Source: Streptomyces albicerus (GTDB taxonomy: Bacteria > Actinomycetota > Actinomycetes > Streptomycetales > Streptomycetaceae). Taken from it: a stretch of DNA of 59,747 bases. Below, piece after piece: positions 17,375-26,051 of this stretch. A program made the position numbers and the translations under genes. The stretch lies in the NCBI RefSeq assembly GCF_008905045.1, contig NZ_VWMY01000039.1:1-59747 (forward strand). Direction: 5' to 3'. The notes beneath the pieces were generated by a model. That model worked only from the letters and a program-made list of their open reading frames with translations, searched no databases and was not told where the DNA came from. Numbering within the stretch: position 1 is the first letter of the stretch; each line of letters starts with the position of its first letter.

Positions 17375-17535
17375 TCGTCAGCGCGCTCCGCTGGGACATC
17401 CTGAACGAGTGGGTCCGGTACCTGAACGACAGCAGGCACCCGGACAAGACGGCCGAGATGTCGTACGTCTGGGGATTCATAAACCGGGACTTCGGCGGCG
17501 ACGCGCTGCGGTGCCTGTGGAGCAAACACGAGTGA
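17371..17535 (+). CDS. 54-residue hypothetical protein overlapping the lipoprotein stop
   Basis: GTG 17371 overlaps the lipoprotein TGA (GTGA), a layout typical of translational coupling. It reads LRWDILNEWVRYLNDSRHPD and ends RCLWSKHE. No hydrophobic segment, no recognised family. Its own stop overlaps the GTG of the ABC fragment in the same GTGA way, but that second overlap coincides with a truncation border and may be accidental. Confidence 0.4.
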   Translation: MIVSALRWDILNEWVRYLNDSRHPDKTAEMSYVWGFINRDFGGDALRCLWSKHE

Positions 17536-17882
17536 CCATCGCCCGGCTGCTGCTGGCCCGCCAGCGGGTGGTCGTCCTCGACGAGGCCACGGCCCACCTG
17601 GACAACACCTCCGAAGCCGCCGTGCAGGAGGCGCTCACCGAGGCCCTGGAGGGGCGCACCGCGGTCGTCATCGCACACCGGCTGTCGACGGTACGGGCCG
17701 CCGACCGGATCCTCGTCGTCGAGGCGGGACGGATCGTCGAGCGCGGCACGCACGAGGAACTGCTCGCGGCGGGCGGACGGTACGCGGAGCTGTACCGGAC
17801 GCAGTTCGAGAAGCCGGGACGGTCCGACGTCCCCCGGGACGGCGTGCCGGAGATCGCCGTGGCGGGAGAGGCGGCGGCGTAG
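17532..17882 (+). pseudogene. ABC transporter ATPase C-terminal fragment
   Basis: About 116 residues starting just after the place of the LSGGQ signature: VTIARLLLARQRVVVLDEAT (Walker B), then VVIAHRLSTVRAADRILVVE (H-loop) and GTHEELLAAGGRYAELYRTQ. This is the end of an exporter-type ABC half-transporter. The membrane domain, Walker A and signature are missing, so the gene is a remnant. Confidence 0.88.
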
Positions 17883-18122
17883 GCAGCGTGTGACTTCTGT
17901 GTCTTTCTGCGCAACAGCGAGTTCGCCAAGGAGGGCGAGCGTCCGACCACCACACCGCCGACCCCGGTGGCGTACGGCGAGACGTTCGGCGGACCGACCG
18001 CGGACACCATGTGGCTGCGGCTGGATCGGCCTGATCTCATTGAACGCGGCGGGAGCCGTCGCCCGGTTCGGCTACCTGCGTACGTACCGCGGCTGACAGG
18101 CTGACAGTTGCCCGGCCTGCCC
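17883..18122. other. Unassigned remnant region
   Basis: A rightward frame encodes FLRNSEFAKEGERP and GETFGGPTADTMWLRLD, and another ends ISLNAAGAVARFGYLRTYRG. Both look like scraps of lost genes, with no start codon and no recognised family. Confidence 0.3.
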
Positions 18123-18158
18123 GCCCGGCCGCCCGGCCGCCCGGCCGCCCGGCCGCCC
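18123..18158. repeat. 8-bp tandem repeat GCCCGGCC
   Basis: Four perfect GCCCGGCC units and a partial fifth lie 25-60 bp upstream of the GOLPH3-like start. Each unit is nearly self-complementary, so the tract can fold or slip; it sits where the 5' leader of that gene should be. Confidence 0.7.
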
Positions 18159-18183
18159 GCCAGAAGAAGGGAAGACGAGTCAC

Positions 18184-18918
18184 ATGTCCGTGCCTCCGCC
18201 GCGGAACCTGTCCCTGCCCGAGGAGTTCGTCCTGCTCTCACACCTGGCCTCCGGCAAGGTGCACGGCTCCGCTCGGGCGGTGATCGGATGCGCGGCGGCC
18301 GAACTCGGCGAACTCGCGCTGCGCCGCAAGCTGCTGGTCCGTTCCCGGAAATCCAGGATGCTCGGCTTCGACGTCTACCGCACGCACGGTGTCGAGATCG
18401 AGCTGCTGGACGCCGGCCCTACCGGCCTCGCCTGGGCCGACGAGTTGCTGGCCGAGTTGCAGCAGCACGGTTCCGCTTCCGGACACGGCCGCGTCCGCCT
18501 CCCCTGGTGGTTCCGGCGGCACCATCAAGGGTTCTCGCTGCACCGGGCGGCGCTCGCCGAGCGAGGCGTACTGCGCCCCAGGCCCGGCCGGCACACCGGC
18601 CTCTTCCGATTCCCCGCGAGGCAACGCCACTACCCCGACCACGTGGTGCGCGACGCGCTCATCGCGGAGGTCCGCGCCGCCGCCGGCGAGCAGAGCCGAA
18701 TCGACGAACACATGCTGTTCCTGTCCGATCTGGTGGAGACCGTCGGGTTGAGCAAGGACCTGGGTGCCACGATGAGCGTGCGCCGGAGGCTGGATCGCGG
18801 TCGTGGTGTCGGTGCGGTGGAGTACCTCCCCGAAGACCTGCGGGACACCAGCTCAGCGCTCGCCGCGCTGGTGCCGACGCGTGACAACGACGCGCGGTAC
18901 GGCCGCCCCCGGGTCTGA
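18184..18918 (+). CDS. GPP34/GOLPH3 family protein
   Basis: 244 residues. It opens LSLPEEFVLLSHLASGKV, then GCAAAELGELALRRKLLV, the conserved start of GPP34 (GOLPH3/Vps74-like) domains. The C-terminal half has the expected DLVETVGLSKDL and EYLPEDLRDTSSALAALVP segments. Eukaryotic members bind phosphatidylinositol-4-phosphate; actinobacteria have many paralogues of unknown role, perhaps at membranes. GAAGGGA precedes ATG 18184. It is monocistronic and convergent with the next gene. Confidence 0.88.
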   Translation: MSVPPPRNLSLPEEFVLLSHLASGKVHGSARAVIGCAAAELGELALRRKLLVRSRKSRMLGFDVYRTHGVEIELLDAGPTGLAWADELLAELQQHGSASGHGRVRLPWWFRRHHQGFSLHRAALAERGVLRPRPGRHTGLFRFPARQRHYPDHVVRDALIAEVRAAAGEQSRIDEHMLFLSDLVETVGLSKDLGATMSVRRRLDRGRGVGAVEYLPEDLRDTSSALAALVPTRDNDARYGRPRV

Positions 18919-18934
18919 CGGGCGGCCGTGGCCG

Positions 18935-20296
18935 TCAGGTCTTCTGCAGTGCGCGGAACTGGTCGATCCACACACGGTTCCGTCCGGGCAGACCGTCCTC
19001 GCCGTCCACCACGGTGTACGGGCAGAACAGGCTGTTGAGGATCCACGGCTGTTTCGTCTCGGTGAAGTCCGTCGTCATGGCGTCGTCCTGGATCACCCCG
19101 TAGGTGGCCACCGCGAGCTTTTCGGTGCTGCGGAACTTCTCGACCTGGTCCTGGAGAAAGGTGTTGTTGCTCTTGAACCAGGGGCTCATGGCGAGGAAAT
19201 CGTCCCACTTCTTCTGGGTGAAGCGCTCATCCTCCTGGGTGGAGGGGTCATCGATGGCTCCCTTGAGCACCTCCCACACCTCTTTCCCCTGCTCCTTCGG
19301 GTAATCGTGTGCGAATTCGGCGGAGACCGGGTCCGTCAGGTGGTCCAACCAGAGGTTGACCAGGGAGAATTCGGTGGCAAGGAACTTCTGGTCGGCGCGC
19401 AGGCCATCGGGGCCGTCGAGTATGAATGTGAGGTAGTCCTGGCCGTCGCCCGGGACCGCCAGGTGCGGATGGATGTCCACTCCCCTGATGGCCATGGTGT
19501 TGCTCACGAAGCGCATCCAGCGCTTCTTGGCACGTGTGATCCTGCTCTCGTCATCGAGGTGGTTGAGCGCACCCATGTAGAGCTCGGTCTTGTCCGCCGA
19601 GTTCTCGTCGCGGTAGGCGATGACGCGTTGGGCAAGCTTCTCGTAGAAGACGTTGAGGCGGCTGTTGCGGTCCTCGGGCATGCTTTCGATGAACGGTTCG
19701 TTGCCGATCACCAGGATGTCGACCTTGTTCATGACGACCGGCAGTACCTTTTCCAGACGCTCGAACGCGGTCGTCCAGGCATCGCTGCCCGGGGTCGGGA
19801 TGGGATTCTCTTTGTACTCGAATTTCAGCGACAGGACCGTGCCGTATCCACGTGCACCGGCCTCCAGGAGCATTCCGATCTGCGGGCTCCCGGCGATTTC
19901 GTCCGCGGAGGAACCGTCGGCGTCGCGCATGGGGTAGAACCCACGCAGCCAAGTGGCCTCGACATCCTCCAACTGCTCGAACCTCAACTTGCCCGGGTCA
20001 CCGTTGAAGTTCGCCCCGAGGACCCCGACCGGGGGCGGTGCCGTAACGCGAGCCGCATCCTCGCCCGGCACGGCGTCCTGGCTCAGCCCCGCGTTCTGGC
20101 TCTGCCCTGCCTTCTGCCCCGCTTCCGCACTCTGGCCCGGTCCGGCGTTCCTACTCGGTCCGGACACATCGTCCCGGGACCCCGCAGCGCCCAACGCGGC
20201 CAGCCCGGCAGCCCCGGACACACCGAGCATCCGCCGGCGGGAGAACACAGGGTGCTTATGGGCTCCGGTCGAGTTCACGCCGAAGTCTTCCCCCAT
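18935..20296 (-). CDS. Tat-exported protein, glycoside-hydrolase-like barrel
   Basis: 453 residues from ATG 20296 with AAAGGAGAG upstream. A twin-arginine leader (SRRRMLGVSG, residues 19-28) is followed by a low-complexity Gln/Ala/Gly linker with GQSQNAG-type repeats. The mature part reads GVLGANFNGDPGKLRFEQLE, LRGFYPMRD, DILVIGNEPFIES, and AIRGVDIHPHLA, which suggests a TIM-barrel glycosidase fold with a candidate acid in IGNEP. I cannot place it in a CAZy family. Exported across the cytoplasmic membrane after folding. Intact. Confidence 0.75.
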   Translation of the reverse strand: MGEDFGVNSTGAHKHPVFSRRRMLGVSGAAGLAALGAAGSRDDVSGPSRNAGPGQSAEAGQKAGQSQNAGLSQDAVPGEDAARVTAPPPVGVLGANFNGDPGKLRFEQLEDVEATWLRGFYPMRDADGSSADEIAGSPQIGMLLEAGARGYGTVLSLKFEYKENPIPTPGSDAWTTAFERLEKVLPVVMNKVDILVIGNEPFIESMPEDRNSRLNVFYEKLAQRVIAYRDENSADKTELYMGALNHLDDESRITRAKKRWMRFVSNTMAIRGVDIHPHLAVPGDGQDYLTFILDGPDGLRADQKFLATEFSLVNLWLDHLTDPVSAEFAHDYPKEQGKEVWEVLKGAIDDPSTQEDERFTQKKWDDFLAMSPWFKSNNTFLQDQVEKFRSTEKLAVATYGVIQDDAMTTDFTETKQPWILNSLFCPYTVVDGEDGLPGRNRVWIDQFRALQKT

Positions 20297-21018
20297 CACA
20301 ACTCTCCTTTCTTTCGCGTCTCTCGCGCCACAGCTCGTGGCGCTGTGAAACGCATCGTGATCTTCATGGCTGTGGTCGGATTGCCACTGGCAGTGGCCTT
20401 GCACGCGCGGCACCGACGCTCAACTCCGCCCGGATCGCGCGGGATTGCCGCTCAGCCGCGCGGGGATGTGGGCGCCGCGCTTCATGTGGCCGAGGACGGC
20501 CCGGCCCCGCTGTCAGCCGGGGTCATCTTGAGGCCGGCCTCCGTGGCGGCCCGCTGTCCGCATGCCAAACAGCATGGTGGCCTTCCGTCTTTTTCGTCAA
20601 TGATCCGGAATAAATAACCGGGTTTCTCGGCCATGCTCTGTCCTCGCCCCGCCGGTCAGCCCAACTGGGCGCGCGGGTAAGGGAGATCGGCGCGGAGAAC
20701 ACCGGCCCGCACCCACACGAGGGCCTGCGGTTCGCCCCGCAAACCCGCTGGTCGGGCCCCAACTGTGCCCGGCCCTTGCCCCGCACGGGAGCACGGACGG
20801 CAAGTGTCCTGGCACGCGTGCGACTTGAAAACAATTGAGGGCTGAGAGCTGGTGGATCGGCGTGGGGTGGCCTGGCGTACGGGCCGGGCCGGACGTGAGG
20901 CAGTGCCCCGCCAGGGCCCGGCGCTCGCCACGGCAAACAACTCCTGGGCGGCCGGAATCCCACCCGGACGTATCCGAGAGCTGCTGTGCTTCCGCGCCCG
21001 CAGCCCCCTTGGCGAGTT
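20297..21018. other. 722-bp stretch without a recognisable gene
   Basis: Upstream region of the Tat protein, then GC-rich sequence without good codon periodicity in any frame. A patch near 20585-20625 is AT-rich. Nothing in it matches a family I know. Confidence 0.4.
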
Positions 21019-21190
21019 TCAGGCCCTGTCGGCTCGTTGTGAGCCGGCCACCATGCGGGTGCTGACGCCGATCCGGTTCCAGGCGTTGATGGTGGCGACC
21101 GTCATGACGAGCGCCGCCAGTTGCCGGTCGTCGTAGTGGGCGGCGGCCTCGTTCCACACGTCGTCGGACACGCCTGGAGAGAGCAATTGT
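21019..21190 (-). pseudogene. Carboxymuconolactone decarboxylase/AhpD-like C-terminal fragment
   Basis: About 57 codons reading GVSDDVWNEAAAHYDDRQLA then ALVMTVATINAWNRIGVSTR and ending VAGSQRADRA. This is the C-terminal segment of the CMD/alkylhydroperoxidase-like family, but the CxxC active-site region is missing. The 5' border lies close to 21190. Confidence 0.8.
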
Positions 21191-21403
21191 CAAGACCTGT
21201 GGATTGGTGACCGCGTAGCGAGAGACGCCTTGTCGGGGTGTATCGGGCCGGGCGCTCGTCCGGCCGTTGGAGCGGTGCCGAGCCGCTGCCGGTTCATCGC
21301 GCGGCCGTGGCGGGGCCGGCCGGGGGAGGGCCTGTGGGCGGCGGGTGAAATCACGTTCTTGCGAGATCTTCGTGCAGGGGTGAGCGGGGGTCCGGAAAGC
21401 CTC

Positions 21404-22348
21404 TCAGCCGGCCCGGCCCAAGGTCACGGTGCGGGATCCGGGCGTGAAGTCGCCGAAGGACTGTTGCCAGGACGCACCGGGCCAGTAGTACGTCACGCGG
21501 CCCTCGACGGGCCGGTAGTGGGCTGTGTAGAGCGTTCTCGACCCCTGCTCGTCGACGGATTGGTACAGCGGCGGCTTCAGCATCGCCGCCACGTCCGCAC
21601 CCGCGGCGCGAATGGCGCGCAGCCGCTCCTGCGTCCGCAAGGCCCGCTCCTGCCCGTCGGTCACCGGCAGGTGCTGGTGATTGGCGGCGCAGGCATCCGG
21701 CGCCACCGTCGGCGACATATCCGGCCCCACGAACACCGTCACCGCCTTCGCGGGATCGACAAGGGTGAGGTTCTGTGGAACGGCGACCGGCAGGGACCGC
21801 AGCCTGCCGACCGCCTCATCGACGGTGTCGCACGTCTCCAGCAGGTAGCGCACCACGATGAGAATGGCGAAGCCGCGTCCGTAGACGGAACGTCCGCCCC
21901 AGGTGAGCGAGACCGCGAGACCGGCGTTGTTCATGCCGTCCTGCAAGCCCCACAGCATGTCCTGCATCCCGATCACGGGGCGCAGGAAGCAGGAGGAGAC
22001 GATGGTGCCCTCGCACTGATCGGGCCGTAGGTCATAGTTGCGCAGCAGAGTGCCGTTCGTGCCGATCTGGGTGCAGGCCGGGGAGAACGGCCGCAGTGCC
22101 GCGTGGGTGAGAAAGACTTCCGCCTCGGGCCGGTCGAGTTGGCCGGCCAGGCGGTCCAGAACCGGGACCAGTTCCGGCATGTGCGCACGAAACAGCGCCC
22201 GAACACGGTCCGCGCCCTGCGGAGTCTGGCCCTCCTCGGTCAACAGGCCCTCCATCTCCTGCCACAGGACCCGGGCGTAGGCGGCCCACCGCCCGTCGCC
22301 GCCGTCGCCGACCTCGATCGCCCGGAAGGTCATGTGCCGTTGCCGCAC
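21404..22348 (-). CDS. C45-type Ntn hydrolase (acyltransferase/peptidase family)
   Basis: About 314 residues. The segment SPACTQIGTNGTLLRNYDLR, near residue 90, is the C45/AAT-like signature: self-cleavage would expose the Cys as N-terminal nucleophile. GMQDMLWGLQDGMNNAGLAV and GFAILIVVRYLLETCDTVDE fit the same fold (related to acyl-CoA:6-APA acyltransferase and bile-salt-hydrolase-like proteins). GTG 22348 has GGGGGAG eight bases upstream; ATG 22333 is the alternative. Substrate unknown. It runs alongside an MFS exporter gene 177 bp upstream. Confidence 0.8.
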   Translation of the reverse strand: MRQRHMTFRAIEVGDGGDGRWAAYARVLWQEMEGLLTEEGQTPQGADRVRALFRAHMPELVPVLDRLAGQLDRPEAEVFLTHAALRPFSPACTQIGTNGTLLRNYDLRPDQCEGTIVSSCFLRPVIGMQDMLWGLQDGMNNAGLAVSLTWGGRSVYGRGFAILIVVRYLLETCDTVDEAVGRLRSLPVAVPQNLTLVDPAKAVTVFVGPDMSPTVAPDACAANHQHLPVTDGQERALRTQERLRAIRAAGADVAAMLKPPLYQSVDEQGSRTLYTAHYRPVEGRVTYYWPGASWQQSFGDFTPGSRTVTLGRAG

Positions 22349-22525
22349 GGCTACCACTCCCCCTGTGAGAATCGGACGAGGTGAGGGCAACCTAGCCAGT
22401 TGCGGGGTGAATCACCAGGTGGCCGCCATCGGCGACGGCCAGGCGCTGGATCTGGTTGAAGCCGCTGAACGCGAGCGTGGCCGATTCCAAGCAGGCGATT
22501 ACGTCCCGCGTTGGAGGAGCCGGAG

Positions 22526-23725
22526 TCAAGTAGGCGAGCGCCGGCGGGAGCAATTGTCAATCTCCCACCAGGCGGGAACGAGAGCCGTCAGCATCAGGAG
22601 CGCGGTCAGGGCGAATGCCCAGGGGTAGCCGGTCAAGCCGGCCACCACGCCGAAACCGACGGCGCCGATGCCCATACCCGCGTCATAGGCGACATTCCAC
22701 AGGGCGCTCACCGTTGCGTACCCAGAGGCCGGGACCCGGGAGTACATCAGCGTGATGGTTGCGCTCTGGGTGATGCCGAAGCCGACCCCGAACACGGCCG
22801 CACCCACGACTACCGCGACGGGGAAGCCCGTGAAGGCAACGACGAGGATACCTGCGGCTGAGGCGACCAGCCCCGGCACGACCAGCCCGGCGGCTCCGCG
22901 CCGGTCGGCGCGCCGACCGGTGAACCAGCGGGATGCGGTCGCGGCGGCCGGTTGCACGAAGAGAGCCGCGGCGACCACGCCGGAATTGCCCGGCGCCACG
23001 GCCAGTGGCAGAAAGGTGACGACGATCCCCGCGCCCACTGCCGTCACCGCGAACACGGCCGTGGGCCGGCCGAGCGTGCCGGAACGAACCCCGGCGACAA
23101 TTCCCAGGGGCGGCCCCGACGCCGCTTCCCGGCCGGGCAGGCCCGGGACGGCGGCGATGGAGACCAGGGCAAGAAGTGCCGCTGCTGTGCAGACGGGCCC
23201 GTACCCCGTGTGCAATGCCAGCCAGGTCCCGAGCGGCAGGCACACCAGCGACGGCACACCGGCCATGACGCCGATCAGGGCCAGCCCCTCCCCGCGGCGT
23301 TCGGGCGGGATCAGCGACGCCGTCAGCGCTCCACCCGCCACCAAGGTGAAAGCGAAGCCGAGCCCCCGGACAAGGCACACCGCCACGATCCACCCCATAC
23401 TCCGCGACGCGGTCAGGACCAGTGCAGGAGCCCCGAGCAACAACAACCCCGCCCCCAACAACACGCGGTGGCCACAGCGTGCGGCCAGCCATGGGGCCAT
23501 CAACTCACCGCCCACCGTGGCCAGCATCAACGCACCGGTGACCAGGCCCGCCTGGTCACTGCCCCGGCCCGGCACGCTCTGCGCGTACACCGGGACGACC
23601 GACAGCAGCAGGAAGAAGCTCGCCGAGGAGCCGACGACCGTCACAAAGCGCAGTAGCAGCGGACGTGTCACCAGACGCGGCCGCGCCGTGGCAACTCGGT
23701 CTTCAGGGTCGAAGGACGAGGCCAT
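22526..23725 (-). CDS. MFS transporter
   Basis: 399 residues with about twelve hydrophobic segments and internal charged loops typical of the DHA-type major facilitator family (MAPWLAARCGHRVLLGAGLL as the loop 2-3 motif; RGLGFAFTLVAGGALTASLI). Probably a proton-driven exporter. It precedes the C45 hydrolase in the same direction with a 177-bp gap, so the two may share a transcript. The C-terminus is short and charged. Confidence 0.87.
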   Translation of the reverse strand: MASSFDPEDRVATARPRLVTRPLLLRFVTVVGSSASFFLLLSVVPVYAQSVPGRGSDQAGLVTGALMLATVGGELMAPWLAARCGHRVLLGAGLLLLGAPALVLTASRSMGWIVAVCLVRGLGFAFTLVAGGALTASLIPPERRGEGLALIGVMAGVPSLVCLPLGTWLALHTGYGPVCTAAALLALVSIAAVPGLPGREAASGPPLGIVAGVRSGTLGRPTAVFAVTAVGAGIVVTFLPLAVAPGNSGVVAAALFVQPAAATASRWFTGRRADRRGAAGLVVPGLVASAAGILVVAFTGFPVAVVVGAAVFGVGFGITQSATITLMYSRVPASGYATVSALWNVAYDAGMGIGAVGFGVVAGLTGYPWAFALTALLMLTALVPAWWEIDNCSRRRSPT

Positions 23726-23989
23726 GCGATGAACCTAGGGGACGGAGCCGTTCGAAGGCTCCCCGTTTCCATGCCTGTTCAAGGGGCCTGTTCGTCGCTG
23801 CAATCTGTCATTGGCGACCGACAACTCCCCTACCTCGTCATCTCCTTCGGCGCGTCTGCGGTAGCAGATGAGAGTGCAGGCACTGCTGGTGAACCGGCTG
23901 GCGTCTCGCCTGGAGCGGGTCGGGAACCGTTGCCCCGGATCCTGCGTGATCTCTTGACGTGTTGTTGGCTGGTGATGGGGAGACCCGAT
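23726..23989. other. Spacer upstream of the MFS gene
   Basis: 264 bp of moderate GC holding the MFS promoter. A rightward frame (23729-23990) lacks a convincing ribosome binding site or family similarity. No gene called. Confidence 0.4.
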
Positions 23990-23997
23990 TGACTTCT

Positions 23998-24017
23998 CCC
24001 CCTCCTGAGTGAGGGGG
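23998..24017. repeat. IS605-type hairpin behind TnpB, likely end of the guide RNA region
   Basis: Arms CCCCCTC and GAGGGGG pair around a six-base loop, four bases beyond the TnpB stop codon. In characterised TnpB elements the right end contains this hairpin and the omega guide RNA overlaps the end of tnpB; I infer the same for about 23970-24200 on the minus strand. Confidence 0.7.
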
Positions 24018-24021
24018 ATTC

Positions 24022-25215
24022 TCACGGCTCGCGCTGTGAGGTTTTCTGCTTCGTCGCCGACTGCCCGCCCGGAGAACTCCGTTGAGGTCTTACACCAGCT
24101 CCACAGACAGATGCGGTCAGCCCGACCGCCAGAAGGTTCGTCGCCGCGTTCACGTCCCGGTCGTGGGTCGTGCCGCAGGTGCACGTCCAGGTACGGACGT
24201 GCAGGGGCATCTTGTCCTGCAGGGTGCCGCAGACGGAGCACAGTTTCGAGGAGGGGAACCATCGGTCGACGGCGATCACCTCGCGCCCGTACCACTGGGC
24301 TTTGTACTCCAGCATGCTCCGGAAGTCCGACCAGGCCGCGTCGGAGATGGCGCGGGCCAGGCTCCGGTTTGTGACCATGGTGCGCACGGTCAGGTCCTCG
24401 ATCACGAGCGTTTGGTTTTCACGCACGAGTCGAGTGGTCAGCTTGTGCAGAGTGTCCCGGCGACGGTCGGTGATGCGGGCGTGGATCTGGGCGACCTTGC
24501 GGCGGGCCTTGGCCCGGTTGGCCCCGTTGCCCTTGGCCTTCTTCGCCAGGCGGCGCTGAGCCTTCGCGAGCGCTGCGCGGTCGCGGCGCTCATGTCGTGG
24601 GTTGGCGACCTTCTCCCCAGTGGAGAGGGTCAGGAGGTGGTGCAGGCCGACGTCGATACCGACCGCCGCATCCGTGGCCGGGAGCGGCTTCACGGACGGG
24701 TCCTCGCACAGCAACGAGGCGAACCAGCGGCCGGCCGCATCCTGGCTGATGGTCACCGTCGAAGGGCTCGCGCCCTTGGGCAGGGGCCGGGACCAGCGGA
24801 TGTCGAGTGGTTCGCTCATCTTCGCCAGCGTCAGCCGTCCGTCCCGGAACCGGAACGCGCTGGTGGTGTACTCCGCGCTCTTGCGGGACTTCTTCCGGCT
24901 CTTGAAGCGGGGGTACTTCGCCCGCTTGCCGAAGAAGTTGGTGAATGCGACTTGCAGGTGCCGCAGCGCCTGCTGGAGCGGCACCGACGACACGTCGTTC
25001 AGGTAGGCGAGTTCATCGGTCCTTTTCCAGACCGTCAGCATCGCCGACGTTGCGTTGTAGTTGACCCGCTCCTGTCGCGTCCATGCCTCGGTGCGGGCCT
25101 GGAGGGCCATGTTGTAGACCTTGCGTACACACCCGAACGTGCGCGACAGCTCAGCTGCCTGCGTATCCGTCGGATAGAAGCGGTACTTGAACGCCCGCTT
25201 CGCGTGAGTGGTCAC
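24022..25215 (-). CDS. tnpB: TnpB RNA-guided nuclease (IS605 OrfB family)
   Basis: 397 residues from GTG 25215. The RuvC acids are all present: D188 in GIDVGLHH, E273 in LVIEDLTVRTM, D354 in HDRDVNAATN. The zinc finger CSVCG...CTCG lies between the last two. The N-terminal FKYRFYPT and NYNATSAMLTVWK motifs are standard. The family uses an RNA from the element right end to cut matching DNA and so favours retention of the element. It looks fully intact, unlike most transposase genes in this window. Confidence 0.95.
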   Translation of the reverse strand: MTTHAKRAFKYRFYPTDTQAAELSRTFGCVRKVYNMALQARTEAWTRQERVNYNATSAMLTVWKRTDELAYLNDVSSVPLQQALRHLQVAFTNFFGKRAKYPRFKSRKKSRKSAEYTTSAFRFRDGRLTLAKMSEPLDIRWSRPLPKGASPSTVTISQDAAGRWFASLLCEDPSVKPLPATDAAVGIDVGLHHLLTLSTGEKVANPRHERRDRAALAKAQRRLAKKAKGNGANRAKARRKVAQIHARITDRRRDTLHKLTTRLVRENQTLVIEDLTVRTMVTNRSLARAISDAAWSDFRSMLEYKAQWYGREVIAVDRWFPSSKLCSVCGTLQDKMPLHVRTWTCTCGTTHDRDVNAATNLLAVGLTASVCGAGVRPQRSSPGGQSATKQKTSQREP

Positions 25216-25334
25216 GACTCACAAACTATCACGTCAGCTTGTGACTTCCTGGCGGACTGTCAGCGGTGGACGCCGAATCGCCCGGGCGGCGATTCGGCTT
25301 TTCCTGCCCTGCTCCGCAGGAGTCCGTTTCCTCT

Positions 25335-25350
25335 CCGCCCTGAACGGCGG
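25335..25350. repeat. IS200/IS605-type end hairpin (copy 2)
   Basis: CCGCC and GGCGG pair around CTGAAC. It occupies the position of the CCCCGGCT hairpin of copy 1 (331-348), but with different paired bases, while flanking bases (tatccacg, gatgag) are shared. Confidence 0.6.
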
Positions 25351-25370
25351 CGTATCCACGGAGGCATCCG

Positions 25371-25931
25371 ATGAGAGCTCGGACGATGGTGAGCGTGGCG
25401 GTATCGGCCTGTGTGGCGCTGGTGGCGTGCGCGTGCGGTCCGGAGAAATCGACGGAGGACACGGACGCGAAGCCTTCGCAGCCGTCCGCGTCTGCACAGG
25501 CCGAAGAGCCGTCGGCCACGCCGTCCGGGTCCGCTCAGACCGAGAAGCCGTCGGCCGAGCCGACCAGCGACCAGCCCGCGCCCAGGACGAAGGAGCGCGC
25601 GATCCAACGGTACGAGCAGTACCTCCACGCCCTGGGCCGTGAGGACATCAACACGGTCTGCGAAGTGGCCGGGCCCGCCGCGAAAAAGGCACAGGACCAG
25701 GGGTTGGGTCCGTGCACGTCGACGTACTCCGTCGTGTTCCAGATGATCTCGCCCGCGCAGAAGAAGGCCCTGCAAACCGCGACGGTCGACCCGCAGCGCA
25801 TCACCGTGCGCACACCCGACAAGATCGAGATGCCGGTCGAAGCAGTCAAGGCTTCCGCAACCTTCTCCGAGAGCGACCTCGGCAGCTACACCTTGGAGTA
25901 CCTCAAGAACGATTGGTACATCACCGACTGA
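25371..25931 (+). CDS. Small lipoprotein
   Basis: 186 residues starting MRARTMVSVAVSACVALVAC with the lipobox LVAC, so membrane-anchored outside the cell. A Ser/Pro/Glu-rich linker (SAQAEEPSATPSGSAQTEKP) precedes a compact domain RAIQRYEQYLHALGRED, LGPCTSTYSVVFQMIS, GSYTLEYLKNDWYITD, which resembles the NTF2/DUF4878-like extracytoplasmic fold. The ribosome binding site CGGAGG lies inside the IS605 end sequence. A 10-bp hairpin follows the stop. Confidence 0.8.
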   Translation: MRARTMVSVAVSACVALVACACGPEKSTEDTDAKPSQPSASAQAEEPSATPSGSAQTEKPSAEPTSDQPAPRTKERAIQRYEQYLHALGREDINTVCEVAGPAAKKAQDQGLGPCTSTYSVVFQMISPAQKKALQTATVDPQRITVRTPDKIEMPVEAVKASATFSESDLGSYTLEYLKNDWYITD

Positions 25932-25946
25932 ACCCGACGCGCCGTA

Positions 25947-25975
25947 CGCGGAGCCGCCCGCCGGACGGCTCCGCG
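25947..25975 (+). terminator. Hairpin terminator after the lipoprotein
   Basis: CGCGGAGCCG and CGGCTCCGCG pair perfectly over a nine-base loop, 15 bases after the stop. There is no T-run, as is common in high-GC actinobacteria. Confidence 0.55.
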
Positions 25976-26051
25976 CGCACGCCACCCGGTGGCCGGTCGA
26001 CCGGCCACCGCGAGCCTGGTGGTCGCCGATTGTCGTTTCCCGGACAGTCTC

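Larger units (their letters stand above)
23990..25371 (-). mobile_element. IS605-group (tnpB-only) insertion sequence
   Basis: One complete TnpB gene flanked by small hairpins at 23998-24017 and 25335-25350, with no Y1 transposase. The upstream flank is shared with the partial copy at 1-371. This is an IS1341-type element that relies on a TnpA from elsewhere. Exact ends are uncertain because IS200/IS605 elements make no target duplications. Confidence 0.8.

Noticed and set aside
18123..18158. Short tandem repeats as a possible CRISPR array
   Set aside because: Units are 8 bp without spacers. No spaced 25-40 bp direct repeats and no cas genes were seen anywhere in the window.
18803..20617. 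A 604-codon rightward open frame over the Tat protein gene
   Set aside because: The minus strand carries the Tat leader, ribosome binding site and a coherent protein; the plus-strand frame is high-GC shadow.
21181..22563. 13-bp match GAGCAATTGTCAA at 21181 and near 22551
   Set aside because: A match of this length is expected by chance in a window this size, and one copy is inside the MFS coding sequence.
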